Of a stretch of DNA of 58,364 nucleotides, positions 16,861 through 26,072 are shown in pieces (position 1 is the stretch's first letter; the number at the start of each line of letters is the position of its first letter). The position numbers and the translations under genes are program-made. The notes beneath the pieces were generated by a model, which saw only the letters and a list, made by a program, of their open reading frames with translations, was not told where the DNA came from and did not search any database. The DNA lies in the NCBI RefSeq assembly GCF_000226875.1, contig NZ_JH164926.1, forward strand, positions 305,281-363,644, written 5' to 3'. The DNA comes from Neisseria shayeganii 871 (GTDB lineage Bacteria > Pseudomonadota > Gammaproteobacteria > Burkholderiales > Neisseriaceae).

Positions 16861-16876
16861 ACCCGCCATTCAGGCT

Positions 16877-17019
16877 GAGACCTTTGCAAAACCCCCAGAT
16901 GTGGATGCAGTTCAAGGCGTAGCAGCGCAGCGAGTGCAGACATATCATGAAGATAGGCAAGCGAGCGAGCAGCGCACAACGCAGAAATGCGCCGCAGATG
17001 GGGGTTTTGCAAAGGTCTC
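16877..17019 (+). repeat. MITE-like element, copy D (best preserved)
   Basis: A 143-bp non-coding element with perfect terminal inverted repeats of about 21 bp: it begins GAGACCTTTGCAAAACCCCC and ends with the exact complement. It is flanked by AGGCT on both sides (16872-16876 and 17020-17024), a likely 5-bp target duplication. The right AGGCT is the start of a DUS. The centre contains the family segments AAGGCGTAGCAGCGCAGCGAG and GCAAGCGAGCGAGCAGC. This copy is the reference for the family. Confidence 0.85.
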
Positions 17020-17048
17020 AGGCTACCTGAAAGCTTTTCAGGTAGCCC
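17020..17048. terminator. Inverted DUS pair after ychF and MITE D
   Basis: AGGCTACCTGAAA at 17020 and TTTTCAGGTAGCCC ending at 17048 form a stem with a 5-nt loop. It probably terminates ychF transcripts after they cross the MITE. Confidence 0.55.
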
Positions 17049-17116
17049 GATGCACGACATCCCCGATATTTGGTGTTATCCTTGCGGCTTGACCGCTTAT
17101 TGAATTTGGTTGTTGC

Positions 17117-18715
17117 ATGAAAAAGTCATTATGGGCCGCTTCCGGCGTGGCCGTTACCGCCGCCGTTTTGTTCGGCGCCGCCCCGTATTATCTGGGCATT
17201 AAGGCCGAGCAGAGCTTGAGCCGCCAGCACGAAATGCTGGCGCAAACCTCGTTTCTGCAAGTGGAATCGCGCGAGTATGCGCGCGGCTGGTTTTCGTCCA
17301 CCGAAACCACGGTGCTGCGTTTCAAGCCCACCTTTTTGGCGCAGATTCAAGACAAGCTGCCTGATAACCTGAAAACCTTGCTCAAGCAGCCGATTACGGT
17401 CAACAACCACATCCGCCACCATCTGTTTGCCAACGGCGTGGTGCCGGTGCGTGCGGTGGTGGACAGCGAGTTTGTCTTCCAAGCCGAATCGCAACAAATT
17501 CTGCAGCGCTTTTTCGGCAACCAACAGCCGGTCAGCCTGAGCAACGTTATCCGTTTGGACGGCAGCGGCAAGCTCGAATGGCAGATTCCGTCATTCCAAT
17601 ACGAAGAGCTGTCGGGCATTGCGATCCAATGGCAGGGCTTGCAGGGCGAAACCGAATATGCGCGCCATTTTTCGTCTTACCAAACCGATATCCGCAACCC
17701 CGGCGTTACCATGACGTTGGCCGACAAAGGCAGTGCGGCCTACAGCGGCTTGCACATCCGCACCCACACTGAAGAAGGCCGCCACGGCTTGTCTTTAGGC
17801 AGCAGCGAATTCAAGCTCGATTCACTCACTTTGGAGTGGAAAGACAGCATCGAATACGACATCAAGCTCAACGAGCTGATCAATATGGTGTCCGGCCTGC
17901 AAATCGGCAGCTTTCTCAACCCCTACGGCCAAGTGGCGCCGTCTAAAGTGAAGCTGGAAAACCTGTATATGAACACCGCCATGTCGGAAGACGGGCAATG
18001 GATCAATACCGAAGGCCGTTTCGGCTTTGCCAAACTGGTTTACGGCGAAGAGCAATACGGCCCGTTGGCGATTGAGGCCGCTGCCGAGCATTTGGACGCC
18101 GCCAGCCTGCTGGCCCTGAAGCAGCGCCGCGACGAGTTGATTTCGCGTCAGTTGGATGAAAATGAAATGCGCGAAGCGCTGTTGGCCAGCATTCGCAATG
18201 AAGCGGCCGGCCTGTTTACCAACGATCCCCTCATCACCCTGCGCCGTTTCGAGTTTGCCATGCCGCAAGGGGCCATCCGTAGCGAAGGGGCGTTGAAATT
18301 CAGCGGCCTGACCGCCCCGGATTTGAACGATTTCAATGCGATGATGCGCAAAACCGATGCCGATTTCCAAATCAGCCTGCCGCAAAAATTAGTCGAGCAG
18401 CTGGCGGTGGCGCAAGCGAAAAACTACATCAGCGTTGATCCAGAAGCGGGCGATGCCGATGCCGAAATCAGCGAGGCAGTGCGCCTGTGGCTAGACAGCA
18501 TGCTGACGGCCATGGCCGATCAAGGCTACCTGAAACTCGATCAGGGCATCATCAGCACCCAGATCGTGGTGCGCGACAATACCTTGAGCATGAACGGCAA
18601 GAAAGTGGATGTGCAGCCCGATGCCGACCTGCTGCCCGACAGCGCTTTGGAAGAAGGGGCGGCAGAAACGGCGGCAGAGGCAGATGCGGCTTCTGCGCCG
18701 GCTTCATCGTCTTAA
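17117..18715 (+). CDS. YdgA-like DUF945 protein
   Basis: A 532-residue envelope protein of the DUF945/YdgA family, function unknown. Residues 1-25 form an uncleaved signal anchor or signal peptide (MKKSLWAASGVAVTAAVLFGA). The family-like block YLGIKAEQSLSRQHEML...SREYARGWFSSTETTVLRF follows. The remainder is long beta-rich periplasmic sequence, and the tail is an acidic/alanine-rich stretch ending ASAPASSS. It appears monocistronic and ends in a perfect terminator shared with ruvB. Confidence 0.85.
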   Translation: MKKSLWAASGVAVTAAVLFGAAPYYLGIKAEQSLSRQHEMLAQTSFLQVESREYARGWFSSTETTVLRFKPTFLAQIQDKLPDNLKTLLKQPITVNNHIRHHLFANGVVPVRAVVDSEFVFQAESQQILQRFFGNQQPVSLSNVIRLDGSGKLEWQIPSFQYEELSGIAIQWQGLQGETEYARHFSSYQTDIRNPGVTMTLADKGSAAYSGLHIRTHTEEGRHGLSLGSSEFKLDSLTLEWKDSIEYDIKLNELINMVSGLQIGSFLNPYGQVAPSKVKLENLYMNTAMSEDGQWINTEGRFGFAKLVYGEEQYGPLAIEAAAEHLDAASLLALKQRRDELISRQLDENEMREALLASIRNEAAGLFTNDPLITLRRFEFAMPQGAIRSEGALKFSGLTAPDLNDFNAMMRKTDADFQISLPQKLVEQLAVAQAKNYISVDPEAGDADAEISEAVRLWLDSMLTAMADQGYLKLDQGIISTQIVVRDNTLSMNGKKVDVQPDADLLPDSALEEGAAETAAEADAASAPASSS

Positions 18716-18724
18716 TCCTCCCCC

Positions 18725-18769
18725 ATAAAATCGGGGCTGAAGCGGTAATCGCTTCAGCCCCGATTTTAT
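18725..18769. terminator. Perfect bidirectional terminator (DUF945 / ruvB)
   Basis: A 20-bp perfect stem (18725-18744 with 18750-18769) closes a 5-nt loop, with T-runs on both sides. It includes the ruvB stop codon in its right arm. Two convergent genes share it. Confidence 0.9.
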
Positions 18770-19791
18770 TTTTCCAAACCGAAATGCAGATAACTGCGCT
18801 CGGTGGCCACGCGCCCGCGCGGAGTGCGCTGCAGAAAACCCTGTTGGATCAGATACGGTTCGATCACGTCTTCAATGGTATCCGTGCTCTCGCCGATGGC
18901 GGCGGCTATATTGTCCAGCCCCACCGGGCCGCCGCCGAATTTTTGCAGCACGGCTTCCAGAAATTTTCTGTCCATCACGTCCAAGCCTTCTCCATCCACA
19001 TCCAGCATCTGCAAAGCCGCATCGGCGGTGGCGGCATCTACGCGGCCGCTGCTTTTCACTTCGGCATAGTCGCGCACACGGCGTAGCAGGCGGTTGGCGA
19101 TGCGCGGGGTGCCGCGGCTGCGTTTGGCAATTTCAAATGCGCCGTCTTCTTCAATCGTCATCTGCAGCAAAGCCGCCGAACGCGACACGATGGTGGCCAA
19201 ATCGCTGCTTTCGTAAAACTCCAGGCGGGAAACGATGCCGAAACGGTCGCGCAGCGGATTGGTGAGCATACCGGCGCGGGTGGTGGCGCCGACCAAGGTA
19301 AACGGCGGTAGGTCGATTTTTACCGAACGGGCGGCCGGCCCTTCGCCGATCATGATGTCGAGCTGGTAGTCTTCCAAAGCGGGATAGAGGATTTCCTCCA
19401 CCACCGGGCTGAGGCGGTGGATTTCGTCGATAAACAGCACATCATGTGGCTCCAGATTGGTGAGCAGGGCGGCCAGATCACCGGCCCGCTCCAGTACGGG
19501 GCCGCTGGTTTGGCGCAGATTGACGCCCAATTCGCGTGCAATGATGTGGGCAAGCGTGGTTTTGCCCAAGCCGGGCGGGCCGAACAGCAGAGTGTGGTCC
19601 AAAGCCTCGCCGCGCTGTTTGGCGGCGGCAATAAAAATGCCCAGCTGCTCTTTGGCTTTGGCCTGGCCGATGTAGTCGGACAGGGTTTTCGGCCGCAAAG
19701 CGCGTTCCAGCAGCTCTTCTTGGGCAGACATCTTTTTGGTGGTAATCAGCCGTTCTGGAGCGGTGGCGGTGAGGGAGTCGGTGTGCAGCAT
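18766..19791 (-). CDS. ruvB: Holliday junction branch-migration ATPase RuvB
   Basis: A 341-residue AAA+ motor that drives branch migration with RuvA and works with RuvC in recombination repair. Walker A GPPGLGKTT is at residues 71-79, Walker B-type DEIHRL near 122, sensor block VGATTRAGMLTNPLRDRFG, and a C-terminal winged helix ending RTPRGRVATERSYLHFG. The start MLHTDSLTATAPER matches the neisserial form I remember; the open frame extends further upstream without support. ruvA and ruvC are not adjacent. Confidence 0.96.
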   Translation of the reverse strand: MLHTDSLTATAPERLITTKKMSAQEELLERALRPKTLSDYIGQAKAKEQLGIFIAAAKQRGEALDHTLLFGPPGLGKTTLAHIIARELGVNLRQTSGPVLERAGDLAALLTNLEPHDVLFIDEIHRLSPVVEEILYPALEDYQLDIMIGEGPAARSVKIDLPPFTLVGATTRAGMLTNPLRDRFGIVSRLEFYESSDLATIVSRSAALLQMTIEEDGAFEIAKRSRGTPRIANRLLRRVRDYAEVKSSGRVDAATADAALQMLDVDGEGLDVMDRKFLEAVLQKFGGGPVGLDNIAAAIGESTDTIEDVIEPYLIQQGFLQRTPRGRVATERSYLHFGLEK

Positions 19792-19890
19792 GGCGGAGAC
19801 AGAATGGGCGGAAGAGGGCGTTATGATAACCGAACGGGGGGAATTTTTCAGGCAGACGGGGTTGTGTGGGTTTTCAGGTAGCCCGAACGG

Positions 19891-19922
19891 CATTCAGGCC
19901 CCGCCGCAGCGGAGCCTGAATG
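19891..19922 (-). terminator. Hairpin after the DUF2147 gene
   Basis: CATTCAGGC at 19891-19899 pairs with GCCTGAATG at 19914-19922, and the inner CCGC at 19901-19904 pairs with GCGG at 19909-19912. It lies 18 bp after the DUF2147 stop codon on the minus strand. No long T-run follows, so termination is only likely. Confidence 0.45.
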
Positions 19923-19939
19923 GGCAGACAGCGTTTGAT

Positions 19940-20371
19940 TTAGCGCACACGCTGCCAGGTTTGGGTACGGCCCAAGGCGGATACGCCCATATAACCTCGC
20001 ACTTTCAGCGCATTGCCACCGTCGGCCAGTTCGGCTTTGGCGCGGTAGGTATTGCCGCTTTTCGGATCAAAAATGCGGCCGCCCACGTATTTGCCGTCTT
20101 CTTCTTTCAGGCCGGTGAGCACGGTCATGCCGACCAGCGGGGCATTGGCTTTGTCGCCGCTGCAGCCGGGGCAGCGGTTTTCGACGCCGGGCATCAGTTG
20201 TACGATGGTGCCGTTGTAAACACCGTTGTTTTCGCTGATGCGGATCACGGCTTTGGGTTTGCCGGTTTCATCGTCCACGGTACGCCATTGGCCGACAATG
20301 CCTTCTGCACCGGCAACGGCGGTGAGGCAGGTGAGGGCGGCGGCAAGCAGCCATTGTTTGGGATTTCTCAT
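19940..20371 (-). CDS. Exported DUF2147 domain protein
   Basis: A 143-residue secreted protein. Residues 1-22 (MRNPKQWLLAAALTCLTAVAGA) are a signal peptide. The mature part begins EGIVGQWRTVDDETGKPKAVIRI and resembles DUF2147 proteins, small beta-barrel-like periplasmic proteins of unknown role. A CPGC pair near residues 71-74 could bind metal or form a disulfide. The C-terminus VRGYMGVSALGRTQTWQRV fits the family. AGGAG lies 7 bp before the start. Confidence 0.85.
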   Translation of the reverse strand: MRNPKQWLLAAALTCLTAVAGAEGIVGQWRTVDDETGKPKAVIRISENNGVYNGTIVQLMPGVENRCPGCSGDKANAPLVGMTVLTGLKEEDGKYVGGRIFDPKSGNTYRAKAELADGGNALKVRGYMGVSALGRTQTWQRVR

Positions 20372-20607
20372 AGCGGTACTCCTGTGTAGTGTTTGGTATT
20401 CATGAGGAAGGCGGTCTGCCGGAGAGGGATGCTGTCCGCCGTGTGCGGAGCAGGCTGGGGCAGTGGCTGGCACTATAGGGATAATCAGCGGCGGATACAA
20501 GCATTTGGGGCTGAAATCGAGCAACAAAAATCGAATAAATATTACTAAATTTTGCTCTAAATCGAATTTAAGATTCTATTAAATATATATTTTTTAACTG
20601 TTCGGAT

Positions 20608-21921
20608 TCAAACGGAATCAGGAGCGTCCGGCAGCAGGGCCGACAGTTCTGGAATGCGGCAAACGTAACCGCCAGCTACGGCCGCTTCGGGGGAAACGGC
20701 CAGTTGGGCCACGGCCAGGCAGCGGTTTTTGTCATCCGACCACACCGGCCACAGCGGACGCAGAAAAGGCGGTACGCGGCGCTCCTGCAGCAGACGGCGC
20801 ACACTTTTGTGGCCGCCGCCGCGCAAAGGCAGGCGGTCTTGCGCCGATACCGGCCGCCAGTGCCCGTGGCGGATGATTGCTTCGGGCAGGCCGTATGCTG
20901 CGGTTTGCCACTCAGGCGTGAGGCTACCTGAAAGCAGCTGCCGGATGGTTTGGACGGCAGCCTCGGCCGAATAGAGGCAGTCGCCGTAATACACCGCACG
21001 GCCTTGCGGCAGCGGCCATTCGGCTTGTTGCGTGGCGGGGGCAGCCAAAGTGGCGGCGAAGTCGGCCACGGAAGCGGCGGTGGGCGTACCGAGTTGGAGC
21101 TTACGGGCAAAGGCGTACAGCTGCTGCTTGCGGCGCAAGGGGCTGAGGGCGCGCCATCGGGAAACATGGAAGCGGCCTGCGGCATCATGAACGGCGGCCC
21201 AATCGGCAGCGGCATATTCTTCCAGCAAAGCCAAATCGCGCTGAAGCTGGGCGACTGAGGCGGCCAGTTGTCGGGCGAAATGGGGCACGCGCTGGCGCCA
21301 AGGCGGCAGGCCTTCCAAACGCAGCCAGTTGCGCAACAGGGCGGTGTCTTGGTTGCTGTCGTCTTCGATCCAGCTCAAGCCGTGTTCGCGGGCATAAGCT
21401 TCCAGCTCTTGGCGGGAAAAAGCCAGTAGGGGACGCCATAAGCGGATCTCGCTGCTCAAATCCCTTTGCGCGGGCATGGCGGATAAAGCGCGCAGCCCGC
21501 CGCCGCGCAGGGCGGCCAGCATAAAGGTTTCGATTTGATCGTCGGCGTGATGGCCCAGGGCAATGATGCGGGCCGAACTGGCAGAAAAACAGCGGTAGCG
21601 TTCGGCACGGGCGGCGGCTTCCCAGCCTAAGCCGGCAGAGGCTACCTGAACGTATTCCACGCGCAGCGGAATCTGCCATCGGGCGCACAACTGCCGGCAA
21701 AATGCCACCCAATCGTCGGCTAAGGCGCTCAGGCCATGGTGGACGTGAACCGCGCTCAGCTCCAGCGGCAGGGTGCTGCGCAGGCTGTGCAGGATGTGCA
21801 GCAAAACCACCGAATCGAGGCCGCCGCTGAGCGCCGCTTCCACGGAAAAACGGCCGGCTGCGGCAGCCGGCCATTGTTGTGCCACGGAGGCAGCCAGTTT
21901 ATTTTTCGCTGAATTGGCCAT
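20608..21921 (-). CDS. tilS: tRNA(Ile)-lysidine synthase
   Basis: Adds lysidine to C34 of the CAU-anticodon tRNA-Ile so that it reads AUA. The 437-residue protein has the PP-loop LSGGLDS at residues 31-37, LGHHADDQIETFMLAALRGGG as the second conserved block, and a C-terminal substrate domain. Start MANSAKNKLAASVAQQW was chosen; its first codons overlap the end of accA by 23 bp, implying translational coupling. Two DUS copies (20921 and 21639) lie inside the gene. Confidence 0.93.
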   Translation of the reverse strand: MANSAKNKLAASVAQQWPAAAAGRFSVEAALSGGLDSVVLLHILHSLRSTLPLELSAVHVHHGLSALADDWVAFCRQLCARWQIPLRVEYVQVASAGLGWEAAARAERYRCFSASSARIIALGHHADDQIETFMLAALRGGGLRALSAMPAQRDLSSEIRLWRPLLAFSRQELEAYAREHGLSWIEDDSNQDTALLRNWLRLEGLPPWRQRVPHFARQLAASVAQLQRDLALLEEYAAADWAAVHDAAGRFHVSRWRALSPLRRKQQLYAFARKLQLGTPTAASVADFAATLAAPATQQAEWPLPQGRAVYYGDCLYSAEAAVQTIRQLLSGSLTPEWQTAAYGLPEAIIRHGHWRPVSAQDRLPLRGGGHKSVRRLLQERRVPPFLRPLWPVWSDDKNRCLAVAQLAVSPEAAVAGGYVCRIPELSALLPDAPDSV

Positions 21922-22858
21922 AAGCCATGATGCGGTCGAAACGTTTGGCCAATAGGGCGTCTGTGCTTTGGGCGGCACATTCGGCCAGCTGCTCGCTGAT
22001 GACGCGGCGCACGTTTTCCATTACCGCTGCGTGGTCGCGGTGGGCGCCGCCCAAAGGTTCGTCGATGATGCGGTCGATTAGGCCCAAATCCAGCAGGCGT
22101 TTGGCAGTGATGCCCAGGGCTTGGGCGGCTTCGGAGGCTTTTTCGGCGGTTTTCCACAAAATGGAGGCGCAGCCTTCTGGGGAAATCACGGAGTAAGTGG
22201 CGTATTGCAGCATATTCACCGCATCGCCCACCGCAATCGCCAGTGCACCGCCGCTGCCGCCTTCGCCGATGACGGTGCAGATCACCGGCACGCGAAGGCG
22301 GGTCAGCTCGTAGAGGTTGCGGCCGATGGCTTCGGATTGGCCCCGTTCTTCGGCACCGATGCCAGGGTAAGCGCCTGGGGTGTCGATAAAGGTTAAAACG
22401 GGCAGGCCGAATTTTTCTGCGGTTTTCATCAGACGCAAAGCTTTGCGGTAGCCTTCGGGGCGCGGCATGCCGAAATTGCGGCGGATTTTTTCTTTGGTGT
22501 CGCGGCCTTTCTGATGGCCGATGACCACCACGCTTTGTCCTTCAAATTTGGCCAAACCGCCCACGATGGCATGGTCGTCGGCGTAATGGCGGTCGCCGTA
22601 GAGCTCTTCGAAGTCTGTGCACAGCGCATCGATGTAGTCTAGGGTGTAGGGGCGTTGGGGGTGGCGGGAGATCTGCATCACCTGAACAGGGGTGAGCTTG
22701 GCGAAGATGTTTTTGGTGAGTTCGTTGCTCTTTTTCTGCAAGCGGGCGATTTCTTCGGAAATATCCAGCACGGAGTCGTTTTGCACAAAGCGCAATTCGT
22801 CGATTTTCTGTACCAGCTCGGCAATCGGCTGTTCGAAATCCAAGAAAATCTGCTTCAT
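21899..22858 (-). CDS. accA: Acetyl-CoA carboxylase carboxyltransferase subunit alpha
   Basis: Alpha subunit of the carboxyltransferase that, with AccD, moves carboxyl from biotin-AccB to acetyl-CoA to make malonyl-CoA. The 319-residue product has the family start MKQIFLDFEQPIAELVQKIDELR, the HPQRPYTLDYID block, and the crotonase-fold region FIDTPGAYPGIGAEERGQSEAI and GEGGSGGALAIAVGD. It is first in an accA-tilS operon, an order I remember from Neisseria. Confidence 0.96.
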   Translation of the reverse strand: MKQIFLDFEQPIAELVQKIDELRFVQNDSVLDISEEIARLQKKSNELTKNIFAKLTPVQVMQISRHPQRPYTLDYIDALCTDFEELYGDRHYADDHAIVGGLAKFEGQSVVVIGHQKGRDTKEKIRRNFGMPRPEGYRKALRLMKTAEKFGLPVLTFIDTPGAYPGIGAEERGQSEAIGRNLYELTRLRVPVICTVIGEGGSGGALAIAVGDAVNMLQYATYSVISPEGCASILWKTAEKASEAAQALGITAKRLLDLGLIDRIIDEPLGGAHRDHAAVMENVRRVISEQLAECAAQSTDALLAKRFDRIMAYGQFSEK

Positions 22859-23300
22859 CGGTTGGCTTCTTTCTGGGTAAAAACTCCCGCTATGATACGC
22901 CAATACGGGCACAGTTGCAGCTTTTCGGCGGCTTATTCGGAGCAAGTGCGGAGGGGTTTGGGAGTAAGCATTTGTTTTGCCGAAAAGATAAAGAAAAAAT
23001 TTTTGTTAAGACGGACTAACTGAAAACGGATGGTCGGTTATTTATTGCTTAATATCTTGAGTACAATACGGAAAGAATGAAGATACTTTATTCAAAATCA
23101 ACATCATTCCATATTTTCAGCTAGCCCTTGGTGGTTGTTTGGGTTGTAGGTGTGGAAACTAAGCCATTCAACGGTAAATCGGGGCAGTTTGAGTAACAGC
23201 TGGCACAGCAAAACGCTGCGTTACATCAATGCGCAGGCCGGTGTTTTCCGTTAGAATTTGTCGTCTGTTCAGCCGATTTCTATGTGAAGGAGTATTCCTG
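22859..23300. other. Intergenic region accA / GNAT fusion gene, no gene seen
   Basis: About 440 bp between divergent genes. It contains AT-rich DNA (22970-23110), a degenerate DUS (TTTCAGCTAGCCC near 23116) and a TAGAAT box at 23252-23257 that could serve the downstream gene. No convincing ORF or repeat was found. Confidence 0.4.
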
Positions 23301-26012
23301 ATGAAGCCGCATTACCTGCATCCTTTGTTTGCGCCGTCGCATGTGGCGGTGGTGGGCGCCAGCGATACCTCGGGCAGCGCGGGCCAGATTCTGCTCGGCA
23401 ATCTGTTGGCCGGCGGCTTCAAAGGCAAAATCACGCCGGTCAATATCCGCCATGGCATGGTGGGCGGTTTGAAGGCTTATGCGCACCTGAGCGAGATTCC
23501 CGACCCGGTGGACGTGGCGATTGTATTGACGCGGATTTCTTCGCTGGAAGCCATTTTCAAAGATTGTGCAAAAAGCAAAATCAAATTCGCCGTGTTGTTG
23601 AAAACCCATAACCAAACCACGGCCAAAGACCGCAAGCTGCTGGAAAAAGCGGTGAAAACGGCAAAGAAATTGGGCGTGCGCGTACTGGGGCCGAGCTTTT
23701 TGGGCATGATGCGGCCGGCCGTCGGCTTGAATGCGGGCATCCACAACGGCACGGTGAAGGCGGGCAATCTGGCCCTGGTCAGCCAGTCCAGCGCTTTGTG
23801 CAGCGCCATGTTGGATTGGGCGGAGAGCCGCGACATCGGCTTCTCTACCGTGCTCTCTCTGGGCGAATACACTTGGGACGTGGATTTCGGCGAGATTCTC
23901 GATTATTTGGTCAACGACCGCAGCACGCAGGCGATTTTGCTGCATATCCACCATGCCGGCAACGGCCGCCACTTCATGAGCGCTTTGCGCTCTGCCGCCC
24001 GTTCCAAGCCGGTGGTGGTGATCAAATCGGGCAATGCCAACGGTCATTTGGCCGGCTACACCCTGGCCAGCCGCCGTTTGAGCGCCGGTCATGTATTCGA
24101 CAGCGCTTTGGCGCGGGCGGGCGTGCTGCAGGTAAGGACCATGTCGGAAATGTTTACCGCGGTGCGCGTATTGGCGGCCAATTACCGCAGCAGCGGCGAC
24201 CGTCTGGCGGTGGTGTGCAACGGCGTCGGCTTGGGCCTGCTCGCCGCAGATACGGCAGCCGATGCCGGTGTGCCCTTGGCGCAATTGGGCGAGCGTACCT
24301 TGGCTGCCCTGGCGGCCGGGCTACCTGAAAACTGGCCGCAGACCAATCCGGTGGATATTTTGGGCGATGCCGGCCCGATGCGTTTTCGCACGGCGGTGAA
24401 GCTGTGCTTGGAAGACGAAAACACCGATGCCGTGCTGGTGTTGTTCTCGCCGCAAAACGGTACCGACCACCTGACCACCGCCAAGATGATGATTCAGCTG
24501 CAAAGCGAAACGCAGAAGCCGATTTTGCTGTCTTGGCTGGGCGGCACCAAGGTGCAGAGCAGCCGGGATTTGTTTGTCCAGTCCAAACGGGTGCATTTCA
24601 GCAGCCCCGAGCAGGCCATGGCGGTGTTCCGCAAACTGGCCGACTACAACCACAACCAGCGTCTGTTGCTGCAAACCCCGCCGCCTTTGAACGACACGCA
24701 TTTGCGGCCCGATCTCCCCGCCGCACACCGTTTGCTCGACTGGGTAGCCAAGAGCGGCCAACACATCGCGCCCGAACACATTTCCAAGCAGCTGCTCGGT
24801 TTATTCGGCATCCACACCAATCCGACACGCTTGGCGCTCAATGAAGAAATGGCCTGCGAAATTGCGGAGGAGATGGGTTATCCGGTGGTGCTGAAAATCG
24901 ATTCGCCCGATTTGTTTTACAAATCCGATATCGACGGCGTGCGTCTGAATCTCGCCAACCGCGAAGAACTGGTGGCGGCTTACCGCCAAGTCTTGGCCAA
25001 TGCCGAGGCGGTGGAGCCGAAAATCCGCATCAACGGCCTCACCGTGCAGCCGATGTATGCCGCCAAACACGGGCGCGAGGTATCGGTGAGCGTGGCCAAC
25101 GATGCGGTATTCGGCCCGATTCTGACCTTGGGCGCAGGCGGAGACAGCGCCGACATACAAGGCAAGCTGGCAGTATCGCTGCCGCCGCTGAACGACACCC
25201 TGATCAGTGATATGTTTGCCCGTGCCGAAGTGGGCAAAACCTTCGGCAGCTACCGCAATATGCCGCCGATCGACGATTTGGCGCTGCGGCACCTCCTACT
25301 GCGTGTGTCGGAAATCGTGTGCGAGCTGCCGGAAATTGCCGAAATCGAAATTGATCCGATTATTGTGGGGCCGGAAGGCATCATGGTGCTGGATGCGCGG
25401 ATGGTGTTGCGCCAGCAGGAAGCCCCCGTCGCCCGCTACGGCCACATGGCCATCATGCCGTACCCGCATTTCTTGGAAACCGAGACCACATTGAAAGACG
25501 GTACCGCCGTGTTCGTGCGGCCGCTGCGGCCGGAAGATGCCGATATGGTGCAGGCCTTTGTGCGCGGATTGTCGGACGAAAGCCGCTACAACCGCTTTAT
25601 GTCCAGCATCAAGCAGTTGTCGCAAAACGTTTTGGTGCGTTTTACCCAACTCGATTACGACCGCGAAATGGCTTTGGTCATGCTCAAGCGGCACCCGGAC
25701 GGTCATGAGGAAATTTTGTCGATTGCCCGCTATATTACCGACCCGGATATGACCACTTGCGAATTCGGCATTTCGGTTTCCGACCAGTGGCAGGGCCACG
25801 GCATCGGCGTGATCATGATGAATTTGCTGTTTGATGCGGCCCGCCATCAAGGCCTGAAAACCATGCGCGGCGAAATCCTGACCGCCAACACCGGTATGCA
25901 GAAGCTTACCCGCAAGCTGGGCTTCAATATTAAGAAAGATCCGGACGACACCAGCATTTGCCTGGTGGAGCGGCCCTTGGTGGAAAAAACGGAGCAGGCT
26001 GGTAAGGCTTAA
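23301..26012 (+). CDS. Acyl-CoA synthetase (NDP-forming)/GNAT fusion, Pat-like protein acetyltransferase
   Basis: A 903-residue cytosolic protein with an N-terminal CoA-binding Rossmann domain (FAPSHVAVVGASDTSGSAGQ, residues 10-29), succinyl-CoA-ligase-like domains (to about 460), an ATP-grasp domain (about 490-715, with GYPVVLKIDSPDLFYKSDI), and a C-terminal GNAT domain (about 735-890, VSDQWQGHGIGVIMMNLL as the acetyl-CoA loop). This architecture is that of Pat/PatZ lysine acetyltransferases, which silence acetyl-CoA synthetase; the synthetase half is regulatory there. Start chosen from AAGGAG at 23287-23292. The gene stands alone. Confidence 0.88.
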   Translation: MKPHYLHPLFAPSHVAVVGASDTSGSAGQILLGNLLAGGFKGKITPVNIRHGMVGGLKAYAHLSEIPDPVDVAIVLTRISSLEAIFKDCAKSKIKFAVLLKTHNQTTAKDRKLLEKAVKTAKKLGVRVLGPSFLGMMRPAVGLNAGIHNGTVKAGNLALVSQSSALCSAMLDWAESRDIGFSTVLSLGEYTWDVDFGEILDYLVNDRSTQAILLHIHHAGNGRHFMSALRSAARSKPVVVIKSGNANGHLAGYTLASRRLSAGHVFDSALARAGVLQVRTMSEMFTAVRVLAANYRSSGDRLAVVCNGVGLGLLAADTAADAGVPLAQLGERTLAALAAGLPENWPQTNPVDILGDAGPMRFRTAVKLCLEDENTDAVLVLFSPQNGTDHLTTAKMMIQLQSETQKPILLSWLGGTKVQSSRDLFVQSKRVHFSSPEQAMAVFRKLADYNHNQRLLLQTPPPLNDTHLRPDLPAAHRLLDWVAKSGQHIAPEHISKQLLGLFGIHTNPTRLALNEEMACEIAEEMGYPVVLKIDSPDLFYKSDIDGVRLNLANREELVAAYRQVLANAEAVEPKIRINGLTVQPMYAAKHGREVSVSVANDAVFGPILTLGAGGDSADIQGKLAVSLPPLNDTLISDMFARAEVGKTFGSYRNMPPIDDLALRHLLLRVSEIVCELPEIAEIEIDPIIVGPEGIMVLDARMVLRQQEAPVARYGHMAIMPYPHFLETETTLKDGTAVFVRPLRPEDADMVQAFVRGLSDESRYNRFMSSIKQLSQNVLVRFTQLDYDREMALVMLKRHPDGHEEILSIARYITDPDMTTCEFGISVSDQWQGHGIGVIMMNLLFDAARHQGLKTMRGEILTANTGMQKLTRKLGFNIKKDPDDTSICLVERPLVEKTEQAGKA

Positions 26013-26072
26013 GAATCGATAAGCCATGCCATATTGTTGCCCACCAGCTACCTAAGCCCTTTTACTTAACAT

